Positions 34,902 through 47,200 of a stretch of 64,000 nt of DNA are shown here, piece by piece. How positions within the stretch are numbered: the stretch's first letter is position 1; every line of letters begins with the position of its first letter. Under the pieces are notes generated by a model. It was given only the letters and a program-made list of their open reading frames with translations, made no database searches and had not been told where the DNA came from. Both the position numbers and the translations under genes were made by a program. This stretch comes from Pycnopodia helianthoides (Eukaryota; Echinodermata; Asteroidea; Forcipulatida; Asteriidae), in NCBI GenBank assembly GCA_032158295.1, contig CM063258.1:439001-503000 (forward strand), in the 5' to 3' direction.

Positions 34902-37654
34902 TCCCCCTTTCCCAATGCACACCCACACATGTTTATAAATGGTGTAAACCGATGACACCCAATTGTTTTCCCATTGTTTGGACTTTTAAAGCGACGTTCC
35001 CATCGGTTTTGTACACAAAAGCAAAGCGAGGACTCTCCCCGGTTGTCGTTTTCCCGGATCCCTTTTTGTTAAAGTCCTCGGTTTGAATGCGTAGACATGA
35101 CCAAACACACACACCAGGCTGAAAGGTTAATTTCTGGATGTACTTTTCATTATTAATTTGTTTCTTTACAATACGGGTGATATTCAAATCTTTCTAGATT
35201 CTGTGGATAATTCTTGGCAAACAATTGTCTTGTTTTGAAACAAAAGACAACACTTAACAAGTCTAATGAGTATGCTGAACTCTCTATTCCAATATAACAC
35301 ACTGCAAGGCTGTACACCCTTGTGTACAAACACCCAAAATTAACAATCCACGACACACTAGCAATAGAGCACGTCTTTCGATTCAATATAAGTCAAGCAA
35401 ACTTATATTTTCAATGAAAATAGTTCACATATTTTTGTTTTTAGCAAAATAAATCTATTGGAAAACTGTCAATTTGGAGACCAAACAGAAAGACAATATG
35501 ACTTCTTCTTTTAATACAAGTGACTTGGGATTTTACTACATCAGTAAACAGTGAGTAAAGTTTCCACAATCAGCTAATATAATGGCCAAAAATCTACCAC
35601 AAATTTCACCAGAAAGAGACATACAGAAAACCAGATTTGCCTGGAAAAAGTAAATTTAAGTTTCTCTGTAGCTGTACATGTAAATTTTTCTTCATAAAGT
35701 CATTCAAAATATATAAATATTTACAATTTAACATTTTAATATTTTCAGTCAACTAAGTGAAATGTTCACTGTTTGAAGGATTCGCTGTTCCTTTTGGGGG
35801 AATTCATACAAAGAGTATGACAAAATAAATCAGTGCCAACTATCAATTTCAGATTTTAATTTCAATTTTAATTTTAATTTTGTTTGTTTTGGACAAGGTT
35901 TCACGAGAAATATCCAACTATCTTATTTTTAGTTTAAATGTTTTACTTTCAAAAACAAGTCTCACAACAGAGCAAGGTTTAGGGCCAGAATTGGTAACAG
36001 TTCAAAGAAATTAAACAACATTTAACCCTCCTACTCTCAGTGACTCTTGGCAACATTTTCCAGTGAGTTGACCAACCATTTGAAACCATTCGACTGCCAA
36101 GGTTGTGTACGGTGGCACAACTGTGTACTGTGTACATGCATTCCCTCATGGTCTCATATTTCACCACTTGAATGATCAGACAGCAAGAGGGTTAAAGTCT
36201 GAAAGGATGTTTGAAATTTCTTTTTCAATCCTAAACCAATTTAAAAAGGTAGTTGAAGTTGGTCTGAGAAAAAAAAAGACAATCACGACAACTTATTTAC
36301 ATGGCACTCATGTCCAAATACGTAATTTGTTCCCTTTTTGCCCTCACCACCTAAAACCCTCCCCCACTCCCCCACCCCCCCCCCTCCGAGGAAGCACAAA
36401 TACACAATTTGTCATTTCTGCTCAGTCTACTTAAGTTATACAATGAAACAAAACAATATATAAATCAATTAAAAAAACTGTGAACAAAAAACATGCCAAA
36501 CCCACACTGAGAAACGAAGGAGATTTAGCATTTGAGATAAGAATAGCTCAAAAGATGAGTGTTTACTCTCAAAGACAACTGGTTAAATTTGTTGTTTATT
36601 AGTTGGTTAACCAACAGTTTAAAGGCTTTTATCATAGCAGATTCTTGTAAAAACCACCAAGAAATATTGTGTAGGCTGTTGCTTCAAAATGCAAACAATC
36701 TTAGAATTTGTTTGAATGCAGGTTCACTGCTTTTTTGGAAAGTACAAGTTTCTCTTACAAAAATTAAACTTTTTCAGAAACATTTTTTTGTCAATAGCTT
36801 TTATGCTAACAGTTCATTAGCCAATTTTTTTTATTTCTCAAGGTAGCTTAAAATTATTCTTAATCATTATTTTAGTAACATGATAATTAACCAACTTTTG
36901 AAAAATATACCTTTTTCTTGAATTATCCAACAGGAAAAGTTAATTACCATTGAACATTCCATTAAATGTTTAAATAGAAACAGAAAATACATTGGCAAAA
37001 TATGTCCTTGGTATGTTTTGAAAGCTTTCAAGTGCACTTATACATGCAAGTAAAATTAAAGTTAAACTACATCAGTGATTTACACAACATTTCTAAAAAC
37101 ACATACAAACTTTGAGTACTGGCCCAAAAAATACAACCACTTCTGATTTGTGCACATTACCTTCGGTCATGATTACTGGGTATGATGTCCAGGGGATGCC
37201 AATCAAATCAATCAATTTTAATGACTGAAGATACATTAGCTTAAGACAACTGCCCATTCTCATGGGCTTTCATAGCCACCATACGTTACTTATGATAACA
37301 TGTTTTGACTCTTCAGAAAACCCACATTATGTGTAAATTGTTTGTAGCTGCGCACAAGTCAGAAGGGTCATTTTTGGAGGTCGATGTCGATGCTTTGGTA
37401 TTCATTAAGTTTTCCAACTTGCGAAACTTAGTCACACAAGAACTCTAAAAATTTGTGGAGCTGAAGAACGTCTCTGACAGACTAAGTTAACACCACTACA
37501 CAAGTATTATATGGTTTCCATGGTAACAAGGTTGGGATACAACTAGTACACAATGCTTCGTAAAAGTCCTGTGTTAGTACATCGACTTTTAATATCCATA
37601 GGTGCAAGGAACAACATAGATTTGTACAGTTAAACATTTAGTGCTTATCAAACA

Positions 37655-37660
37655 TTTATT
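37655..37660 (-). promoter_or_regulatory. Candidate proximal poly(A) signal of IVNS1ABP
   Basis: AATAAA on the minus strand, 194 nt past the TAA stop. It would give a short 3'UTR. Sequence alone does not decide between this and the distal site. Confidence 0.4.
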
Positions 37661-37853
37661 TTGAATGTGCTGGTTATGTAACCATAGAAGCACCATAACG
37701 GAGGAGTTTTACCACTTCCCCACAAATAAGATCTGTGAACACATCGTCTAAAACGCTTTCATCTCTTAATAGTTAATGTGAGGAAACGATTGTGCCATGG
37801 AAACTAAAAATGACAACTACTCAACTTTGGTGAAATCTGAACTTGATATGAAA

Positions 37854-38203
37854 TTACTCTGACAAGACTTTGTCAGCGTTTCTGTTGTCTGCATTTACTT
37901 CATTTTCCTTGGTCACCTCTTGCCCAAACGTTGGTGAATCTTGATTGCGATCTCTCAGCATATGCACTGCAAACGTGTTCCACTGGATTGCATCAGCACT
38001 GAAACATTCAATGGTGTTCAAGAAGAGCTTACCGTTAAACCCTCCGACTACGTACAGCCGGCCCTCAATAACTGTAGCTCCAGCATTCACACGAGCTATA
38101 GACATGCTCGGTACGTTGCTCCATTCCTCTGTGTCTGGGTCAAAGCATTCCACGGTATTTAGTGAAGACTGTCCGTCGCTTCCACCCATCGCAAAGATCT
38201 TAC
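37854..38203 (-). CDS. IVNS1ABP: IVNS1ABP coding exon 11 (kelch blades 5-6, C-terminus)
   Basis: Acceptor TGAACTCTAG before 38203. Reads GKIFAMGGSDGQSSLNTVE and blade 6 GRLYVVGGFNGKLFLNTIE. A polar tail of about 35 residues follows to TAA at 37856-37854. The tail is longer than in the human protein, which ends just after blade 6. Confidence 0.94.
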
Positions 38204-41200
38204 CTAGAGTTCAGAGGAAAGTGATTTGGGGGTTATTTACAGAGTCTGTAGATGTCACATTTTGACCTCTGTGACAACAGTTTCTTGAAGTGTTTCACAT
38301 GCATATCAATCAGGTTTCTTTTTCTTCTATTTATTAATTCTGGTTGTGAAGAAAAGGATTCACAGAAAAGAGAACTGAATCACGATACCAGCCAAGTTTC
38401 GCCACGGAGAGAAGACAAGGAAGGAAGTTTCAGTTTTAGATGTGGGAAGAAAAAACCAGGAGAATTATTCCAGGGAAAACCTAAGCAATCAAGTAGGGTC
38501 TGGAAACCCAATCCACATAGTGTCCCCGATGGCAATAGAACCAGGGTCCTAAAGATGGAAGGCAAGAAAAGCAACCACTACGCCTACCAAACTGCCCCTA
38601 GAATCTACGCCTACCAAAATGCCCCTAGAATCTAGGAAGAAGTAAGCATAAAAAAAAAAACTTAACAATTCCACCGCCTTTTCAAGGACAGAATTTTAGA
38701 TCTTTATCTTTTTGCCAAAGAATTAATGAGTAAAAAGTACTCTATGATGAAACATTGGTGTTGGCAAAATTAATTAAATGATTAATTATTGCACTTGCCA
38801 AGATTTCTTCTTACATTTGAATTGACCATGTACAGATAGTTCAAGCATTGTTTTCACAGTAAAAAAAAACATAAAAAACGGTGTGGCTATGTGAATCAGG
38901 GTTTGCCCTTTAACTTTGTCATTTCACTAGTCCATCAGCTTCCCAAAACTGACCTACCTAGGTGAGGATTTTTAACTTGTCCTCCAGTGTTTTAACTAAC
39001 ATTTGGTCCAGGGGAGCACTATAGATGGATTGCACTACTTATTGACCATCATCTTTGATGAAAAAGATTTGTAAACGTGCAAGCGTGTACGCGCTGCGCA
39101 CAACTCAAGCCAATGATAGCCTATCACGCGTGCTCTTTTCATCAACGATGGCGGCCAATGCCAGGGGTCCATTAAAGACACTGGACACCTTTGGTAATTG
39201 TCAAAGACCAGTTTTCTCACTTGGTGTATCTCAACATATGCACAAAATAACAAACCTGTGAAAATTTGAACTCAATTGGTCGTCGAAGTTGAGAGATAAT
39301 AATGGAAGAAAAAACATCCTTGTCACACGAAGTTGTGTGCTTTCAGATGCTTGATTTCGATTTCAAGACCTCACGCGTGAGGTCTCAAAATCAATTCAAA
39401 TATTTTACTGAGAAATTACTTCTTTCTCAAAAACTACGTTACTTCAGAGGGAGCCGTTTCTCACAATGTTTTATACTATCAACAGCTCTCCATTGATCGT
39501 TACCAAGTAAGTTTTTATGCTAACAATTATTTTGAGTAATTACCAATAGTGTCCAGTGCCTTTAAGAACGAAAGCTGGAAGTAAATGTCAGAGGTCTCTA
39601 CTTACCATTGTAGCTACATACAGCAGCTCCTCGTCTGCAAGAATTCATTGGTGTAGTTAAATTCCATACATCATTCTTGGGATCATAAACCTCCACAGTG
39701 TTATGACAATTCCAGTTATTAGATCCACCTACAGCGTAGATCTTACCATTCAATGAACACACACCAACTTGAGTCCTCCCTGGAGAACAATCATAGAGAA
39801 AGAAATAAGATCAAAATCTCCGCTCAAAAACAACTGGGACATTTGAGACTAAAATAGACAAAATGACACTCAACGGGGTAAAAGAAAGAAAGTGACAGAC
39901 GGTAAAAAAGATTGGGTGACACAAAGCCTCACAATTCACCATCAAATAGTGTGACAATGACTCTGAGCATCAAATAATTAATAGAATCTGGTGACATGAA
40001 TCAAGAAAAAAAAAAAAATTGTTTGCAAAAATTTTGATTGACTATAACTGGGGGGAGGAGTGAAAACTGAATCACAAAAGTGACTCAGACGAAAGTGACC
40101 AACAAACTTCCTTGAAGTGACACATTGTGTGTCAAACAGACTGGTGGACACTGTGACAGTCACAGTGATTGTGACACAATGACACATCGTGTGTCAAACA
40201 GACTGGTGGACACTGTGACAGTCACAGTGATAAACAGTGACAAGGACGGAAGGAAAGATGAATTCTTGCTTACTATGATTCATCTTGCTGATTACTGTCC
40301 ATTCATTTGTTTCTGGGTCGAACACATCACAAGTTCTAAGTCCAACATTACCACTGGATCCACCAATGACATACAGTCGGCCATCCAATACTGTAGCACC
40401 TGCAAGATAATATATCATGTGTACAGGGGAAAAAAAGGCATTAATTTATAACTCGGTCAAGTTGCACAACCCCTGCCCTATACCTTTTCTTTTACCAATA
40501 AGATTTCTCTACATCTGAGCTCACTTGAACTAGACCTTCCCCAACCCTGACCTTACCCGAGTCAATTCATCACAGCTAGCTCTTTCCTATCGCCCACCAT
40601 TGTACCTCACTAATCCCTCCCTACCCTTGTCCTCACTAATCCCACCTCGCCCTGTCTACTCACCTGAGCTAGGTCTTTCCCCCTGCCCACCCTTGTACCT
40701 CACTAATCCCTGCCCACCCTTGTACCTCACTAATCCCTGCCCACCCTTGTCCCCACTTCACACACTGGCTACTCACCTGAGCTAGGTCTTTCCCCCTGCC
40801 CACCCTTGTACCTCACTAATCCCTGTCCACCATGCACCTCACTAATCCCCACCTCACCCTGTCTACTAACCTGAGCTAGGTCTTTCCCCCTGCCCACCCT
40901 TGTACCTCACTAATCCCTGTCCACCCTTGCACCTCACTAATCCCCACCTCACCCTGTCTACTCACCTGAGCTAGGTCTTTCCTGTGGCATATCTGCAACC
41001 CAAGCCCAATCATCCTTCTTGGGGTCATACACTTCGCAAGTCCTGAGATCCATGTGGCCATCAGAGCCTCCTGCTGCGTACAGTTTACCGTTGACGACTC
41101 CAAACTCAAACCTAGCTCTTGGTGTCTTCATAGGAGCCATCTTGTTCAGTGTGTTAGTGACTGGGTCATAAACCTCCACAGTCTGATGGCATTCATCTCT

Positions 41201-44200
41201 GTTAAATCCACCTGTTCATGAACAAACAAACCAAGGACAAAGTGTTGTTACAATTAATTGAATGTGTAAAACCAATCTTGTTTTAATACACATTAATACA
41301 ACTAGAGAATTCTTTGTGTGGTTACCCGTGTTGAAGCAACTCCACACGCTGTCATTTTAGCTGTACCTTACCACCTTTTTTATGGCCAAAGTACAATAAC
41401 TAAATAAAATGTGAACTGAAACCAGTTGGTGATACGTCATTTGAAAAGTGTTAATTACAGTAAAACATCCTTATGCTCAATAATAGACCTTACCCGCAGC
41501 AATGAGTTTACCATCCAGCTGAGCAACTCCCACTGCACATCTGGACTGTTCCAATGTGGCAAAAGAGGGGTGATTCCCTTCACTCTCGATGGAGAAAGAT
41601 CTCTTCCCAGTTGGACGGCTTATTTGTGGACTGCTTGGTTTTTCATACAACATGATGACGTAGAGCAGACCATTCAGCGTTGTTATGGCAATGTATCGAT
41701 TTTCTGTAATAAGGAAATAATTTATTTATTTTCTTTAAAAATATCTTTTGACTTTCTGAATTTTTTTAATTTTTGACTTTCATTTTATCTATTAATATTT
41801 CACGTTTTCGTTGGATGGCAAATATTATCTTTCTATTATTGCCCACATATTTCCTTTTGAAAGTTACCTGACATTTCCGTTGAGGCAACAATTTTCCATT
41901 TTTCAATCTGTGACCGAGCTTTATTCAGATCCTCAGGGGATAGGATAAGTTTCCGTGCAGATGTAGCTTCCTGGTTTCTTTCCTGTACACCGTTACTACC
42001 GTTACTGACACCATTGCTGATCTTAGCTGGAGAGATTAGAGTGTACTTCTTAGCGTCCAGCTTGTAGTCTTTGATCAGATCTGGTTCAATCTCGCCGAAT
42101 TCTTCAACGTCTTTCAAGGTGTTGTTTTCAGAAAGCAGAAGAGTTTGAGGCTGTTGGGAAATAAAACAAATAATATTAGAAAGTCAAAATCAGAAGAAAA
42201 AACTGTTTATTTTGTCTTTGCAGAGAAAGATTCACATTTCATACACCAAAAAGAAGTGTATCATTTGAAAAACAAAGAAACAAGCAAAGCACAACGGGCA
42301 GACGTGGCTGCAAATAGAGGTATGTCAATACTACCTCTTGTTGTAGAGCTTCCAGTTTGGTGCCGCACTTCACTGTCCTGCGGATCCAGTCTAAAGCTGT
42401 CTCAAACAACTGTCGATCACTCATTCTAGATGAGGATTTCGTAGCCACCACCTCAATCTATCAACAAAAGACAATAAAGTAGAACCATGTAACCTCAATA
42501 TCAACCATAAAATAAAGTCAACACTTATAAAGGATATAGAAATATAACCAAAAATAGGAATAGAGCAGGTTGATTTGTTTTCTTATCATTACCTAGTTTA
42601 CTGAATAGCCTACAAAGCAGCTATAATATACAAATATTGGATGCATTTGAGTACAATGTCACCGAATACAATCATGAAGTGATATCTGAACTATTCCATT
42701 ACAAGAGGCCATGCCAAACGAAATGGAAAAGCCCAATTTTACCGAGTGATTGCACGAAAATTCTCGCAACATTTACACGTGAAAATTTGTGAGCGTTCGT
42801 TCTCAGGAACTACAGTCTTAAAAGACACAAACAATACATCAAATGAAAGCCTGTACTCTAACTTATATCCAGCAACAGTTTGACCTAGTGTTTTTAATCC
42901 TTTGGTGACGATTTTAACAATTTAAAAACACGTATCGTCAACAAAGCACGATCGTCGTGTGTGTGTACATTGCACGTAATTCACGCTGTACATCGCATAC
43001 GGTCTCCACACCACACAGCCATTGCTTCCCACGCTAGGCATCGCAACACGCTGCATACGGCCAGACCCACAGTCCATACGCGTGCCATCGATCGACCTTT
43101 GTACCGTTCATTTTAGTTCCCTGCTTCGCTTCTACAGTTAACGGTGAACCTGTATAGCGCCCTCTTGCTTTTGGAGAGTCCTCGAACTATTAAATACGGA
43201 AGCATTTTGGGATATTAGTGCAGGTTCATTCTCATGCAATTTCATTTAAATTCTCCCACCACAATTTATTTCAAAGTCTGTGCGGTATAGCTTATTAATA
43301 GATTTAGCCTTGCCGTGGTAGTTTATTATTTACAATTTATTATTTAAAACTTTATATCGTCTGAACCATACGTAAAAGAGTTATAATTTTTTGTACCATT
43401 TTGTAACTTACGGCACATTAAACATGTTATTTCCCCCACCCATACAAAAGTTAATGCATACCACAGTTAACTATTATGTCAACATGGCATCAGAATAAAT
43501 CGCATATTACTTTGTAATCTTTAAGCTTTTTTGGAACTTAAAACACATGTAACATTATAGTTTGTAACGTGACCGCACATAAACTTTTCCTTTTGATTCC
43601 GACAGGTCTCTGTGTTTAAAAAAACTTCAAACATTCTGCGGCGCTTTTTGCTATTTTTGCATTAATTTTAACTTTATTTCCTATGTTAATTTTGGAATCT
43701 CTGCAAGACCCAAGCTTACAACTTTCAATTACTAATTTTTATGACGTCCCACATGTTACAGCGCCCTCTATGAATGTGTATACAACACACGTTCACCTTT
43801 TCTTCCAGTCCAAACAGGAAATTCAAATTAAAACAAATCATATCTCCTGAACCGCATGTCATAGAGTTATAGTTCTTGTGCCGTTTAATAGCTTAATACA
43901 ACACATGTAACATTTTATTTAGAGGCGTGACCCACTTTGACCTTTACTTCCGTTACATACAGGTAGCTCTAAAACAGGTAGCTCCTGAACCAAATGTCAT
44001 AAAGTCACAATGTTTATGCCATCTTGTAAGTCTTGACACAAGTGCACCTTTTTTTTAAAACGATTAACTTTGACCTTTCCTTTCAATCCAAATAAGAAAT
44101 TCAAAGGGCTTACGTCCAAACTTAGCAATTTTTTTTATATGACACATGATTTTGTCCATAAAGTAATGATATTTTCTCTTTTTGTTCCATCAACGGCCGA

Positions 44201-47200
44201 AACCCCAGTGTTTGTTTGTCACGAACTTAATTTCTAGTTTTCCGATTTGAGTTTATCGCTCAGTGAGCGTTTTATTCATTTGTTGAATCTATATGATTTC
44301 ATGCAAATGTGTAATCAGTTTTTCACTATTTCCTCGTGACCCAGATGGCCGATCGATCTCAAACTTCTACAGGTTTGTCAGTTTATGTGTATGGTGGATT
44401 ACATAAAGTGCTTACACTGCCAGCAACTGTTTTGTTAGCAAAAACCAATTCTGTAATGTTCCTTTAAAATTCTTTTCACAATAAACACAAAATAGTCACA
44501 GAAACTATTATGGTAAATACTACAAAGCTAGAGTATTCTTTTTAAAAAAAGGAAAACAGCAAGTCAATTTTTCCTCAATCTGCCCCAATAATAATAGTAA
44601 TAATAATAATAACAATAATAATTATAATAATAATATTATGCCATTCTTAAAGGTATTGTACACTTTTGGTAACAGCTCAAAATCAGTGTCCACATTTTGT
44701 GTGATTTAACATATGCATGAACAAACAAACCTGTGAAAGTTTGAGCTCCATTGGTCATCGAGGTCACGAGAAAATAGTGAAAAGAGATCTTATGTGTTTT
44801 CTGTTTTTTCAAATTATCGCGCGCGATAATTACTATTGTTTTACTCGTTTCTCAGAAACGAGTGCATTTTAGGAAGAAATATTTTAAGGAACCCTTTCTA
44901 CCATTACTTACTTTAAATCATGTAAGTTATGTGTGAATCTGTGAACATTGTGTTTTTCGATCTTACCAATAGTGTACAGGGCCTTTAAAGCGCTCATTAT
45001 TTGTTCTACAAGGTATATGGTGCTTTGATTGAATTATAAGATCCACTATACACAGCACCATGTAACTGTTTACAAGGTGCTGTGGTGCAATCTATACCCA
45101 TACATACCAGAAAGCACCGGGGCCAACCCCTTCTCTGAACGGTAAGTGTACTGGTTCTTTTATTTTCTTTACACAAAACACGGGACCTATGGCTTTACGT
45201 CCCATTTGAAGGACGAAGCAATAATGGTTGAGTGTCTTGCTTAAGGACACAAGTGTCAAGACCGGGACTTGAACCCAAACTCTGCTGATCAGAATCGTCA
45301 GAGCTTGAGTCTAGTGTGCTGGAATTCCCAGACCTGACACGCCATAATGCCAGCGAATCCTTATCATGCATCAAAGTCAAAGTACAACACCTCTACAGAT
45401 TCTACCTCATATAAGAATCCTAGTTCACAGCATACATATTATTGATAGAAATATGCACTCCATACATGTCTCATCATCAGCAAAATGAAGAAGTTATAAT
45501 AAGGAACCACAGTTAAAAATCAACACAAACATAACAAAAACCCAATACACTTAAGAAATTATCTTGTCTAAAATCTTCCCCATCATTCTTCTTAACACAT
45601 GATAGCCTTATGTAAATTGATTGTCAGCACTACCACTTATGTTGTTTTTCAATTAAGACCTTCCCCCTAGCAGTCTCTTTCAGTGAGATACTCAATGATG
45701 ACGGCTCTTGTATGGTTTGACTCGATGGAATCGAATACTAAGCACAATCTGTTGAGGTGTTGTTCTTTGAAGCATGATAACAGCGAGCTGGCCATGTGAT
45801 TATTGCAATGACGGATGATATAATGAAAACCTAGAAATGCAGGTGGATTGAGAATTCAGATGGCCTTGGGTTGGACACTGGAGATAAAACCTCACAGTCA
45901 GAAAAAATAAATTCTTAATTGAATCCGGTATTTACAAACAACAATTGTACAGCTGGCTGAATTACTTATCAAGATGTTTGGAGTTGTCGAGAAAAAATTG
46001 TTTTTCCCTGGATAAATGCACTAGTCCTATTCCCAATTACTGATTGGTAATGCAATTTCGAATTTGATGTCCATATAAAATCATCTTTTGAGATAGGCTT
46101 GGTTAACTTGTATAATATAATCTTCAAAATATCCATTCATGTAGATGTAAACTTCATGAAAAGAAAATATATAATGACCTGTAACCGTGGCAACTCTTGG
46201 AATTCATTCGTCAAGGCTACACTGTCAATATTTTTCTTGAGGAAGTCATCAACAATACAGACAAGCTCAACATCTTCTTCAGCGCTGGCAAATGAACGAA
46301 GATCTGCAACAACAATTACTCATTATTTTCATACACATGGTGGGGAGGAGGGAAGTTGGCGGGAGGAGAAAATTGGAGAGGAGAATGTTGTGGGAGGAGT
46401 GATTTGAGGATGAGGATGTTGGAAAGGAGGTAGTTGGGGGAGGTAGTTGAGGACGAGGTAGATTGGTTCCCTGTCTTTATCAGCAAGGATAAAGATAGGC
46501 ACTGGTCTACAGGCCCAATGATTTTATTGGATACAATGATTTTATTGGATAGACGTGCAGTGATTTAAGCTTCCCATATCTGTGTTATGATTGGTCCGAG
46601 GTGATGTTATTTGTCAGCTTGCACGTCCATTCATCTGCATGCAACGTGTGCATAGTGTTTGCACATCATGTAATGTTTTTTTCCACATTGAAAGTGACTG
46701 CGAATCAGCGCTGCGTGAAATGAATGAATGCAAGGTCAAAGGTAAATCTGGCAACATCCGGAAAAGCTGGTATCTGGCAGTATTCACGAGCCTCAAAGTG
46801 CGATGTCAGATATTCAGGCTAGGGAGGAGGTAGTTGGGGAGGAGGTAGTTGGGGAGGAGGTAGTTGGGGAGGAGGTAGTTGGGGAGGAGGTAGTTGGGGA
46901 GGAGGTAGTTGGGGAGGAGGTAGTTGGGGAGGAGGTAGTTGGGGAGGAGGTAGTTGGGGAGGAGGTAGTTGGGGAGGAGGTAGTTGGGGAGGAGGTAGTT
47001 GGGGAGGAGGTAGTTGGGGAGGAGGTAGTTGGTGAGGTAGCTGGGGAGGTAGCTGGGGGAGGAGGTAGTTGGGGAGGAGGTAGTTGGGGAGGAGGTAGTT
47101 GGGGAGGAGGTAGTTGTGGAGGAGGTAGTTGGGGAGGAGGTAGTTGGGGAGGAGGTAGTTGGGGAGGAGGTAGTTGTGGAGGAGGTATTTTGGGAGGAGG

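Larger units (their letters stand above)
32820..37853 (-). other. Candidate long 3'UTR of IVNS1ABP and tail-to-tail intergenic region
   Basis: About 5 kb of AT-rich sequence with no coding exon. The only mobile element recognised is one MITE (34686-34901), plus a 20-bp triple repeat (about 34611-34660). Minus-strand AATAAA hexamers lie at 37660-37655 (194 nt past the stop) and 32843-32838. Either could end the transcript. The extent of the 3'UTR is therefore inferred. Confidence 0.45.
42458..46178 (-). other. IVNS1ABP intron 4, a repeat cluster
   Basis: 3.7 kb. It carries a degenerate tandem array (43340-44110), a truncated MITE (44235-44467), an AAT microsatellite (44587-44640), a TTAA MITE (44647-44988) and a SINE (44984-45343). 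Positions 42700-43150 are relatively CpG-rich with no exon. 45344-46178 shows nothing. Confidence 0.75.

Noticed and set aside
38252..38635. 127-codon plus-strand open frame opposite IVNS1ABP intron 10
   Set aside because: No domain, contains a small direct repeat, and no matching splice sites or RNA signals.
40876..41109. Minus-strand open frame in another phase over IVNS1ABP exon 8
   Set aside because: It overlaps the kelch exon out of frame and owes its length to the 95-bp repeat.
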